NCBI RefSeq assembly: GCF_017498545.1
Contig: NZ_CP071793.1
Span: forward strand, 3,348,001 to 3,412,000
DNA: 64,000 bases
Origin: Sulfidibacter corallicola
Lineage (GTDB): Bacteria; Acidobacteriota; Holophagae; Acanthopleuribacterales; Acanthopleuribacteraceae
Direction of reading: 5' to 3'
Below are positions 9,976 to 17,912 of the stretch, in pieces (within the stretch, counting starts at the first letter, position 1; each line of letters begins with the position of its first letter). The notes beneath the pieces are model-generated. The model worked only from the letters and a program-made list of their open reading frames with translations, did not search any database and was not told where the DNA came from. The position numbers were made by a program, and so were the translations under genes.

Positions 9976-10605
9976 TTAAACCCTGAGTTCGCGCATGAAT
10001 CCGCAAATCTCCTCTACCGCTTCCGACAAATTCTGAGGTTCGGTGCGACCGGAGCGGACACGGGGCTTCAAACTGTGATCGCCGTCCCCGCTCCAGAACA
10101 CGCGAATCTCGGGTGAGAGTTGGTAGGCCCCGACTTCGCTTTCGGTGCCGAACGGGTCGCGCGTTCCCTGAACGATCAGGGTCGGCGTCTGCAAATCGCG
10201 CAGGTGCTCGGTGCGCAGGCGTTCCGGTTTGCCGGGTGGATGGAAGGGATAACCCAGGCAGACCAGACCGGCCGCACCGACCTCGTCCGCGATCTTCGAG
10301 GCCATGCGCCCGCCAAGCGATTTGCCGCCGATGACCGTCGGGCCCGTGGTCCGTACCGCGGCGAAGACTTCTCGCCAGGCGTCCAACAGTACCGGCTCGC
10401 GGTTCGGCGGCCCCTTGACACCCTCGGTTCGCCGACGCGCCATGTAGGGAAATTCGAAGCGTACGACGCGGAAACCCGAGCGGGCGACGCCCTCCGCGAT
10501 GACGTTCATGAAGGGTGAATCCATCGGTGCGCCGGCGCCGTGGGCAAGAACCAAGGTCACGGGCGTTTCGCCGGGCCCGTCGATCAACCAATCGTCACGA
10601 AACAT
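9976..10605 (-). CDS. Alpha/beta hydrolase (dienelactone hydrolase/TEX30-KANL3 type)
   Basis: This 209-residue alpha/beta hydrolase opens with the oxyanion-hole segment LVLAHGAGAPMDSPFM, carries the nucleophile elbow GGKSLGGR (GxSxG), a GTRDPFG acid motif and a C-terminal GDGDHSLKPR histidine, so the catalytic triad appears complete. It belongs to the small cytosolic group related to YcjY/TEX30. The start at 10605 was preferred over 10626 because GAGGA sits 8 nt upstream of it. The substrate is unknown. The next gene upstream, the flavoprotein disulfide reductase, has the same orientation but lies about 130 bp away. Confidence 0.85.
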   Translation of the reverse strand: MFRDDWLIDGPGETPVTLVLAHGAGAPMDSPFMNVIAEGVARSGFRVVRFEFPYMARRRTEGVKGPPNREPVLLDAWREVFAAVRTTGPTVIGGKSLGGRMASKIADEVGAAGLVCLGYPFHPPGKPERLRTEHLRDLQTPTLIVQGTRDPFGTESEVGAYQLSPEIRVFWSGDGDHSLKPRVRSGRTEPQNLSEAVEEICGFMRELRV

Positions 10606-10731
10606 GGATGAATCCTCGCGCGGCACATCACCTGCCGGGGTTCGGCGACCCGTGCGCCGGAAATGGTCCGTAAGTCACGGGCCGCGGTCCTCGGTCTCGA
10701 GGACGCGAATCGATGGAGATGCGAAAGAGGC

Positions 10732-12165
10732 TCAGGCACCCGGTCCACAATCCAGGCAGCCCTCGATCGGCTCCGGACCCAGATGCAATTTGGCGTTCAA
10801 GTCGCGCAAGGCCGTTCTCAGCCCTTCTTCGATGACCGGATGGTAATAAGGCATGTCGAGCATCTGGGCGATGGTCATCTTCTGCTGATAGGCCCAGGCC
10901 AACAAGTGCCCGATGTGCTCGGCAGCGGGGCCGAACATCTCGGCACCCATGAACACCCCGGTCCCGTGCTCGCCGTACACCCGCAACATGCCCTTGTTCT
11001 TCAGCATGACGCGACTGCGGCCCTGGTCTTCGAAGGAAACCTCGCCGACGGCGAAACAGCCGTCGGGCAGGCTGGTGTAGCTGCGGCCCGCCATGGCGAT
11101 TTGCGGGTCACTGAACACGATGCCCAGCGGCGCGCGGCGAAGTCCGGCCCGAATATCGGGGTAGCGCCCGGCGTTCTCGCCGGCGATGCGCCCCTCGTCG
11201 GCGGCCTCGTGGAGCAGCGGTCGATCGTTATTGGCGTCGCCCGCGATGAAAATATTGGAAGTGCCGACCTGCAGCGTGAAGGGATCGAAGAACGGCTGAC
11301 CCCTGTCGGTCAATTTCACATCGGTATTTTCGAGGGAGAGGCTGCGGACGTTCGGCGTCCGTCCCGTGGCGGCCAGGGCGAAATCGAAACGTTCCGTCAC
11401 CTGGTGTCCGTGGCTGTGTTTATAGGTGATCACCACCTGGTCTTCTTCCCGGTACAACGCACCGATGGGCGCGTCCGGATCCAAGTAGAATTCGTCGCCG
11501 AGCACCGTGGCGCAGTTTTCGATCACGGCCGGATCGGTCAGCGGTCCGATTCTGCCGCCGCGACCGAAGACGCGGACGCGCACGCCGAGCCGATGCAGGG
11601 CCTGACCCAACTCCAAACCGATGACGCCGGGGCCGAAGATCGCCACGGCCTTGGGGAGCGTCTCCCATTCGAACACGTCGTCATTGACGATCAACAACTC
11701 TCCCAGGTCGCGGAACATGGAGGGAACGGCCGGAGAGGAACCGGTGGCGATGACGATGGTTTCGGCCTTGACGATACGGCCGTCTACCTGAAGGTGGTGA
11801 TTGTCGACAAAACGGGCATAGCCGCGCAATCGATCGGATTCCGGAATGGCTTCGACGGATTCCTCGACAAACCCCACGAATCGATCGCGTTCGCGCCGAA
11901 CACGGTCCATGACCTCGGCGCCGTCGATGCGCAACGGTTCGCCGGGGTGCACCCCGAACGCCGGGGCTCGGTGCACGGCATGGGCGGCTTCGGCAGCCGC
12001 GATTAACAATTTACTGGGCATGCAGCCGACGCGTGCACAAGTGGTTCCATATGGACCGCCCTCGATGAGGACGACCCGCGAGGCATGCTTCTTTGCACCT
12101 CGATAGGCGCCGAGACCGGCAGTTCCAGCCCCGATCACCGCAACATCAACCTGAATTTCGTCCAT
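10732..12165 (-). CDS. lpdA: Dihydrolipoyl dehydrogenase-like pyridine nucleotide-disulfide oxidoreductase
   Basis: This 477-residue class I flavoprotein disulfide reductase has an N-terminal FAD motif (VAVIGAGTAG), the redox-active pair C43-x4-C48 (TTCARVGC), a central NAD domain, a second FAD motif (NIFIAGDANNDRPLLHEA) and the C-terminal dimerisation domain with the catalytic HPVIEE motif. The ATG at 12165 is chosen because CGAGGAG lies just upstream and the FAD motif starts at once; a 25-residue longer frame lacks support. The family oxidises dihydrolipoamide with NAD+. No E1, E2 or lipoylation gene is nearby, so it may serve a complex encoded elsewhere or another disulfide substrate. Confidence 0.85.
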   Translation of the reverse strand: MDEIQVDVAVIGAGTAGLGAYRGAKKHASRVVLIEGGPYGTTCARVGCMPSKLLIAAAEAAHAVHRAPAFGVHPGEPLRIDGAEVMDRVRRERDRFVGFVEESVEAIPESDRLRGYARFVDNHHLQVDGRIVKAETIVIATGSSPAVPSMFRDLGELLIVNDDVFEWETLPKAVAIFGPGVIGLELGQALHRLGVRVRVFGRGGRIGPLTDPAVIENCATVLGDEFYLDPDAPIGALYREEDQVVITYKHSHGHQVTERFDFALAATGRTPNVRSLSLENTDVKLTDRGQPFFDPFTLQVGTSNIFIAGDANNDRPLLHEAADEGRIAGENAGRYPDIRAGLRRAPLGIVFSDPQIAMAGRSYTSLPDGCFAVGEVSFEDQGRSRVMLKNKGMLRVYGEHGTGVFMGAEMFGPAAEHIGHLLAWAYQQKMTIAQMLDMPYYHPVIEEGLRTALRDLNAKLHLGPEPIEGCLDCGPGA

Positions 12166-12913
12166 GTTCGCTCCTCGAAACGTACCGGCGTGGTAGCGCG
12201 TTGCCGGGAAAAGGCCCTTCGCCGATTGATCGCGATACAACCATTAGTTTTATTTAGTTTAACGCGGTTCCGCCGTCCGATCACTAGCTTTTGGATAGAA
12301 TCTATACTCTGGGTTCGGTAAAAAGCCAGATTCGGATCAAGTGGAATTCGGTGTCGCCAAAGACCAAACGGGTGGTGCTTTCGCGAGGCGGATTGGTTTC
12401 CCGAATACGGATCATTTCTGTACGACACACGGTCGCCAGAACCCGCGAAGTTTCCGGAAACGAATGGGTCCGAAACCGACGGAAACCGCCGTTGGCAAAG
12501 CCCGATTTCACGAACGAAAGACGCCGTGACGGACCCCCTACCCGCCAAAATGAAGGTTTACCGCCGGTCGGTCGATAGAACAGAGACGTCCCCAAATACG
12601 ATCAAACCTGAAATGTGCGATTCGGGTGGATGCGATGTGGAAAGATGTTGGAGGGGCCCGCCCAGGGAGAAACAGTTTGGGAAAAGCGCGCTCGGCAAAC
12701 CGTGGTCCGGCATACCGTGGTCCGGCATACCGTGGTCCGGCATACCGGAGGCGTACTTGGAAAGTACGGAGGGTCCGGCCATCCGGCCACCATCGGATCG
12801 AGCCTTTTCCCCGGCTGTTGCAGTCCAACAGATTTGTGCAGCGCGTCGCCAAGAATCGCTCAATTTAGGTCAAAGGCTCGGTCCACCGACCGCGCCCTTT
12901 TCCCGAGGTTACC
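12166..12913. other. Intergenic region between divergent lpdA-like and cheV genes
   Basis: About 750 bp with no credible gene. It must hold the promoters of the two divergent genes. The 12240-12300 part is AT-rich compared with its surroundings and contains a TATACT hexamer near 12300, but I could not pair it with a convincing -35. A 15-bp triplicated repeat lies at 12699-12743 and a short palindrome (gtacttggaaagtac) follows at 12754-12768. Confidence 0.5.
12699..12743. repeat. 15-bp perfect tandem repeat, three copies
   Basis: The unit accgtggtccggcat occurs three times in a row without mismatch, followed by a partial fourth (accgg). It sits about 170 bp upstream of the cheV start codon. 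The unit length is a multiple of three, but no plausible protein uses this frame. Confidence 0.9.
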
Positions 12914-14053
12914 ATGAGCACCGAAATCTTACTGGAAGTCGGCACCAACGAAGTGGAATTTCTCGAGTTCTTTCTGGGCGACCAGAGCTACGGCATCAAT
13001 GTCGCCAAGGTTCGGCAACTGCTCAAGTTCGAGCAGTCCCAAATCACGACTCTGCCCTGCGTTCAACCCTCCGTCCTGGGATCCCTGCTGCATTTGGAAC
13101 GACACCTTCTCGTCGTGGATCTGAACATGCTCCTGAACGACACTCCCAGTCAGTCGACCGGAGCGCGGATCGTCATCGTGACGGATTTCAACGATGCGAT
13201 CACCGGCTTCGTGGTCGACGGCGTCAGCAAGATCTACCGTCTCTCGTGGGAAGAATACCTTCCGCTCTCCAACGCGCTTCAGCGTCACAATCCACGCGTC
13301 ACCGGGGTGGTGGTCATCGAAAAACGCGAGGTCCTGATCCTGGATTTCGAACAGATCATCGAAGAAATCCGGGGCCTCGATCCTTGGGACCATCCTCTTT
13401 CGACGGATGAAGAAAAGGAAACCCTCGCCATTCCCCCATCCACCCAAACGGCCGCAGCGCCCACAAGCGCCCCAGCGAACGTCTCGCCGGAAATCGCCGC
13501 CGCGACCGCAGCCTGGCGCAAGCCGTCACAAGCGGACCCGAGTCCTGGTCAGGGCGCCGCTCAGGGGAACGCGGCGCCGGCGAGTGCCGCACCTCCGGCC
13601 GGTGACGGCGGAGCGGAGGCGGCTCCCGCGGAGACGGGCCGCGGTGCCGTGAACATCCTGTTCGCCGAGGATTCGAAACTCTTCCGGCTCAGCATGCTGG
13701 ACGGTCTCAGGGCACGTGGGTTCACCCAGGTCCAGTCGTTCGAGAACGGGAGCCAATTGTTGGATTTCCTGCGGCAGCAACACCGCCAAGCCCAGGAAGA
13801 AGGCACCCCGCTGCGCGATCGGGTCCAGTTGATCATGACCGACATCGAAATGCCGATCATGGACGGCCTGACCCTGTGCAAGGCGGTCAAGGAAATCGAA
13901 TCCGAACTACCGATCGTCGTGCTTTCTTCGCTGATCACCGATCAAATGCGCCTGAAATGCGAGAGTGTCGGTGCCAACGCCGCGATTTCGAAGAAGAACC
14001 TGCCCGAACTGATGAAGACCCTGGATCGTCTGGTCGAAGAAACCGTGAGCTGA
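12914..14053 (+). CDS. cheV: Chemotaxis coupling protein CheV (CheW-like domain plus response-regulator receiver)
   Basis: This 379-residue protein has an N-terminal CheW-like domain (~10-165; typical YGINVAKVRQLL and GSLLHLERHLLVVDLN segments) and a C-terminal receiver domain (~248-379) with the phosphoacceptor Asp at D310 in LIMTDIEMPIMDG and the conserved Lys in AAISKKNLP. CheV couples chemoreceptors to CheA and is tuned by phosphorylation of its receiver. The two domains are joined by an Ala/Pro-rich linker of roughly 75 residues, longer than in textbook CheV. GAGG lies 5 nt upstream of the ATG. No chemoreceptor, CheA or CheR/B gene is nearby. Confidence 0.93.
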   Translation: MSTEILLEVGTNEVEFLEFFLGDQSYGINVAKVRQLLKFEQSQITTLPCVQPSVLGSLLHLERHLLVVDLNMLLNDTPSQSTGARIVIVTDFNDAITGFVVDGVSKIYRLSWEEYLPLSNALQRHNPRVTGVVVIEKREVLILDFEQIIEEIRGLDPWDHPLSTDEEKETLAIPPSTQTAAAPTSAPANVSPEIAAATAAWRKPSQADPSPGQGAAQGNAAPASAAPPAGDGGAEAAPAETGRGAVNILFAEDSKLFRLSMLDGLRARGFTQVQSFENGSQLLDFLRQQHRQAQEEGTPLRDRVQLIMTDIEMPIMDGLTLCKAVKEIESELPIVVLSSLITDQMRLKCESVGANAAISKKNLPELMKTLDRLVEETVS

Positions 14054-14593
14054 GTCGAAGCCCCGGCATGAACCGTGGAATCGACGCCTCGGCGGAATCC
14101 GTTCGAAGACGATTCGGCCATGGGACGGGCACGCCCCTTTCGGTTGCCGGTCAAGTGAACGCTCCATGCTTGGCGATGTGGCCGCCGGCCAGGGCCGGCC
14201 CTCGATCGACGACCGGACTCGGCCTGGAATCCCGCGGGCCCGGTAAGCCCCCGGCCCGGGGCCCGGATTCCCATGAGGGATAACACCAACCGGTTTGGCG
14301 TCACTCGAACCGAGGGAGCTTCGCGACGCAATCTCAAGTCGTCAAAAATATGTGCTTTCGTTTGCTTCAATCCCAAAGTTACAATAGATTCATCCCAGAC
14401 CAGTCGAAACTGTAACCCCTCTCATACCACTACATAACCATGTGAGTCGCCATTCACCTGGTCATAGCCTGTCTATTTCTCCATGGTTTTGCTAGTCTTG
14501 GCAACTGGTCGACACCAAGATTCACGTTTCGATCCTAAGTTCATCTTTTCGATACGCTTACATGGCGTCGAGATTTCTCGGAGGTTATTAGAG
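14054..14593. other. Intergenic region between cheV and dihaem oxidoreductase gene
   Basis: About 540 bp without a supported gene. The first half is GC-rich and includes an imperfect hairpin at 14226-14271. The second half (~14330-14590) is distinctly AT-richer and probably carries the promoter and a leader of the downstream gene. A frame extending the downstream gene to 14483 is possible but unsupported. Confidence 0.5.
14226..14271 (+). terminator. GC-rich hairpin downstream of cheV
   Basis: ggaatcc (14226-14232) pairs with ggattcc (14265-14271), with internal gggccc arms and a small bulge. It has no T tract and lies about 170 bp after the cheV stop, so a role as terminator is only possible. 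Confidence 0.3.
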
Positions 14594-16120
14594 ATGATTC
14601 TTGACATTGTGAGACGCCACTGCACGCCCCTTCTCGGGATTTGCGGTCTCGTCATGGGATCCTGGTCCATGGCACAACATATCGGCGACGGGCCGATCGT
14701 GCGCGAGCACATGGACCAACAGCTCATCGAATCGGGAGACCTCGATTTTTGGAAGGTTTTCGATCACGGCGAGTTCCTGTTTGCGGCCAAGTTCAATACA
14801 TACGATGGCCAGGGCCGTCCCGGCACCACCGGCGGGGGCGATGCCCGCGTTCCCGGTTCCGCACCGGCCTTCATTCGTACCTCGGCGCCCGAGTCCAACT
14901 CCTGCGCCGGATGTCACAACGATCCGTTGCCCGGCGCTTCCGGCGACATCGTCGCCAACGTCTTCGTTTTGGCGCAGACCCTGGACCCGGTCACCGATTC
15001 CGTGTCTCCCCAGTTCTCCAACGAGCGCAACACCCTGGGCATGCACGGTGCCGGCCTGATCGAACTGCTGGCGCGCGAAATGACCGCCGAGCTGCAGGCC
15101 CTTCGCGATGCGGCCGTCAGCGAGGCGGCCGAGGCGGGTAATTCGGTCTCGAAGATGTTGCAGACCAAGGGCGTTTCCTTCGGCCGCCTCACGGCCGCGG
15201 CCGATGGAACCGTGGACTACAGCGAAGTGGAAGGCATCGATCACGACCTGCTGCTCAAACCCTTCCACCAGAAGGGCGTCGTGGTGTCGCTGCGCGAGTT
15301 CACCAACAACGCCATGAACCACCACCACGGCATGCAGTCCGTGGAGCGCTTCGGTGCCGCCCGCACGGGCACCGACGATTTCGACCAGGACGGGGTCAGC
15401 GACGAGTTGAGCGTTGGCGACATCACCGCCACCACCGTGTGGCAGGCGGCTTTGGCCACGCCGGGCCAGGTGATTCCCAACGATCCGGTGGTGGCTCGCG
15501 CCATCATTCGCGGCGAGCGTACCTTCTCTCGCGTGGGCTGCGATTCCTGCCACAAGCCGGAGTTGGTACTGGATTCGCCGATCTTCACCGAGCCGAACCC
15601 CTACAACCCCGACGGCAACCTGCAGGTCTCGGAAGTGACCTCGGTGTTCAGCTTCGACGTGACGCAATTGGGCGATAGCCCTCGTCCGGAAAAGACCAAT
15701 TCGGGCAAAGTGGTGGTGCGGGCCTTCACCGATCTCAAGCGCCACAACCTGTGCGACGAAGATTACAACCACTACTGCAACGAGGAACTCGTCCAGGGTG
15801 GCGTGCCGACCGAGCAGTTCCTGACCCGCAAGCTGTGGGACGTGGGCAATACCGCGCCGTACGGTCACCGTGGCGACCTGACCACCATGACCGAGTCGAT
15901 CCACTACCACGGTGGCGATGCACGCGAGTCCCGCGATCGGTTCTTCGCCCTGTCCGAAATGCAACGGGCCGAAGTCATCGAATTCCTCAAGTCGTTGCAA
16001 ATTCTGCCCGAGGGCAGCGCCTATCTGGTGGTGGACGAGAACGGTCAAGCCAAGAACAAGACGCGTTTGACTCGTTCGGACAACCCGGTGCGCCGGTCCA
16101 CGGTCGGCGAATCGCCCTGA
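14594..16120 (+). CDS. Dihaem oxidoreductase (DHOR/putative peroxidase family)
   Basis: This 508-residue exported c-type cytochrome has a signal peptide-like start (HCTPLLGICGLVMGSWSMAQ) and two haem-binding motifs, CAGCH at C104-H108 and CDSCH at C316-H320. The C-terminal APYGHRGDL and SIHYHGGDA segments are typical of the DHOR family of dihaem proteins related to MauG and cytochrome c peroxidase. The ATG at 14594 was chosen because ggagg lies upstream and the signal peptide begins there. The expected location is the periplasm. The electron donor and substrate are unknown. A strong terminator follows, separating it from the convergent histidine kinase. Confidence 0.88.
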   Translation: MILDIVRRHCTPLLGICGLVMGSWSMAQHIGDGPIVREHMDQQLIESGDLDFWKVFDHGEFLFAAKFNTYDGQGRPGTTGGGDARVPGSAPAFIRTSAPESNSCAGCHNDPLPGASGDIVANVFVLAQTLDPVTDSVSPQFSNERNTLGMHGAGLIELLAREMTAELQALRDAAVSEAAEAGNSVSKMLQTKGVSFGRLTAAADGTVDYSEVEGIDHDLLLKPFHQKGVVVSLREFTNNAMNHHHGMQSVERFGAARTGTDDFDQDGVSDELSVGDITATTVWQAALATPGQVIPNDPVVARAIIRGERTFSRVGCDSCHKPELVLDSPIFTEPNPYNPDGNLQVSEVTSVFSFDVTQLGDSPRPEKTNSGKVVVRAFTDLKRHNLCDEDYNHYCNEELVQGGVPTEQFLTRKLWDVGNTAPYGHRGDLTTMTESIHYHGGDARESRDRFFALSEMQRAEVIEFLKSLQILPEGSAYLVVDENGQAKNKTRLTRSDNPVRRSTVGESP

Positions 16121-16146
16121 CCGGTTCCTTCACGCAGCGAATGTCG

Positions 16147-16186
16147 AGGCCCGAACACGACACCCGTCGTGTCCGGGCCTTTTCTC
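16147..16186 (+). terminator. Rho-independent terminator after the dihaem oxidoreductase gene
   Basis: A 15-bp stem with one mismatch (arms 16147-16161 and 16166-16180), an ACCC loop and a following tttctc tract lie 27 bp after the stop codon, between two convergent genes. Confidence 0.85.
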
Positions 16187-16202
16187 TTGGACCCAGCGGC
16201 AT

Positions 16203-17579
16203 TCAGCTCGCGGCCTGAAACCACAAGGTGATCAAGGTTCCCGCGGCCTCCCCGGCCTCGTCGTTCTCGAGCCAGGACTCCACCTCGATTTCACCGCCGT
16301 AGGCCCGCATGAACTTTTGGACGAGCGGCATCCCGAACCCGGTGCCCTTTTCGCCATCGGTTCCGTCGCGGGAGGTGACGCGACCGATTTCGAACAGATC
16401 GGAAGCCAATTCCGGCGACATGCCGATACCGAAATCCCGAATCGTCAGGCGAATGCGGTCGTTTTGGCGATCGGCCGCGATCCGCAGTTCGCCGTCGCGA
16501 TGAGAGAACTTGACGGCATTGGTGACCAGGTTGTTCAAAACCGAATTGACCAGGGACACCGGTTCGGCGAGCAACACCAGATCCTCGGGCACGGTGTTGA
16601 CGATTTCGAGGTTTTTGGCGGTCCACCGGGACTTGAGCATCGTCAGCGAATCGCTCATTTGATCGGCCAGGTTCAGTTGGGTCAACTCCAACTTCATTTT
16701 GCCGGAATCCAGCGATTCGATTTGCCGCACCAAATCGATGACCCCCTGCTCCTGGGAGAGCGCCTTGGAAATGTGGCCAAGGCAGTACTCGGTTTCTTCC
16801 GGCGCCTCGTGACACAGCTCGATGGCGCATTTGATGGCGGTGAGCGGATTCGACAAATCGTGACACAGCACGTGGATCAACTGGCGCCGGTTGTTGCTCA
16901 ACTGGGTCAGGCGGGCATTGGTCTGACGCAGCACCTGATTGACCTCCTCCAACCGAATCCGGTAGCGGCGCACCAACAGGTTCCCCGCGAAAAAGGTGAG
17001 CAGCCCGAGCGACAGCGCGGCGATCGCACCGGCGATCCGCATCGGTGCCAGCAGGGTGGCCGCACGTCGTTCCACCGACGCCACGCTCTGGTGCACGAAC
17101 AGTTGGTAATCGGTGCCGGCCACGGGCAGGGTGGCCACGATATCGATCTCGGGCTGCCCGGGATTGCCGAGAAAACCCAACACGGGTTCGTCGGCGAGGT
17201 CGCGAACGTCGCGCACGACCCCCGTGAAATCGGTAATGGGCAGACCCGCCAGGCTGATATCCATGTCGGGCGTCAAGCCCTTGACCGCCACCAGCTTGCC
17301 GTCCTGGCGTGCGACGCAGAGATACCCCTGGTTGGGCAAATTCACCTCGTCACACAGCTTTTGCAGAATGTCCAGCCGATCGCTTTCGGAAACGAACTGG
17401 GTCGTGGCTCCCGCCAACTCCAGCACTTGACTCCCCAGAATGCGATTGTCCTCGGCGATCTGTCGCGCCAGCTCCCCCACCAGGAACGAACGGACCCAAT
17501 CGGCGAAGAGCCAGATGCCGCCGAGGCTCAAAACCGACATCAAGATGGAAAAGGCCAACTGGAATCGGGACTTCAACAT
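16203..17579 (-). CDS. Membrane sensor histidine kinase
   Basis: This 458-residue protein has two transmembrane helices (~5-28 and ~184-205) bracketing a periplasmic sensor region of about 155 residues (possibly dCache-like), a short coiled linker and a HisKA/HATPase_c core. The phosphoacceptor is H240 in HVLCHDLSNPLTA. The N box (NNLVTNAVKFSH), the G1 box DFGIGM and the G2-type GTGFGMPLVQKF are intact. The start at 17579 is preferred to 17615 because GAGGTGA lies just upstream and the first helix begins there. No response regulator is adjacent, so it is an orphan kinase with unknown ligand and target. Confidence 0.9.
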   Translation of the reverse strand: MLKSRFQLAFSILMSVLSLGGIWLFADWVRSFLVGELARQIAEDNRILGSQVLELAGATTQFVSESDRLDILQKLCDEVNLPNQGYLCVARQDGKLVAVKGLTPDMDISLAGLPITDFTGVVRDVRDLADEPVLGFLGNPGQPEIDIVATLPVAGTDYQLFVHQSVASVERRAATLLAPMRIAGAIAALSLGLLTFFAGNLLVRRYRIRLEEVNQVLRQTNARLTQLSNNRRQLIHVLCHDLSNPLTAIKCAIELCHEAPEETEYCLGHISKALSQEQGVIDLVRQIESLDSGKMKLELTQLNLADQMSDSLTMLKSRWTAKNLEIVNTVPEDLVLLAEPVSLVNSVLNNLVTNAVKFSHRDGELRIAADRQNDRIRLTIRDFGIGMSPELASDLFEIGRVTSRDGTDGEKGTGFGMPLVQKFMRAYGGEIEVESWLENDEAGEAAGTLITLWFQAAS

Positions 17580-17912
17580 GGTCACCTCGGCGGTAGCGGG
17601 GAGAAAGACATCCACGCGGGATGCACGATTGCTCGGTTTTGTTGAAGGATCTGCTGATCTAGAATAGTCTCATCTCCATCTGAAGACCCAGCCCGACCTC
17701 TTCCACGCGTTGCAAACGGCACAGGGACATCGACCGGGTCCGGGTTCGCTTCCATGGGAGATTCGGGCCTGGCGTGGAAGCTGGGTTCAGGTGAGCGGCA
17801 CGAGCGGCATCCACGATCGATTTTAATGAAACGGGTACTCACCCAATTCTACTCCCCAAAAAACCCGCCCGTCCCCTTTTTCATTTCCATAACTTTTCGA
17901 AAGACAGGTGTC
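17580..17912. other. Divergent intergenic region (histidine kinase / PBP)
   Basis: About 330 bp between divergent genes that should contain both promoters. I saw no strong sigma-70 pair, repeat or hairpin in it. Confidence 0.4.

Noticed and set aside
12526..13410. 294-codon plus-strand frame covering the cheV leader and part of cheV
   Set aside because: It overlaps the CheW domain in a different frame and its leader half includes the 15-bp repeats; no RBS or family match.
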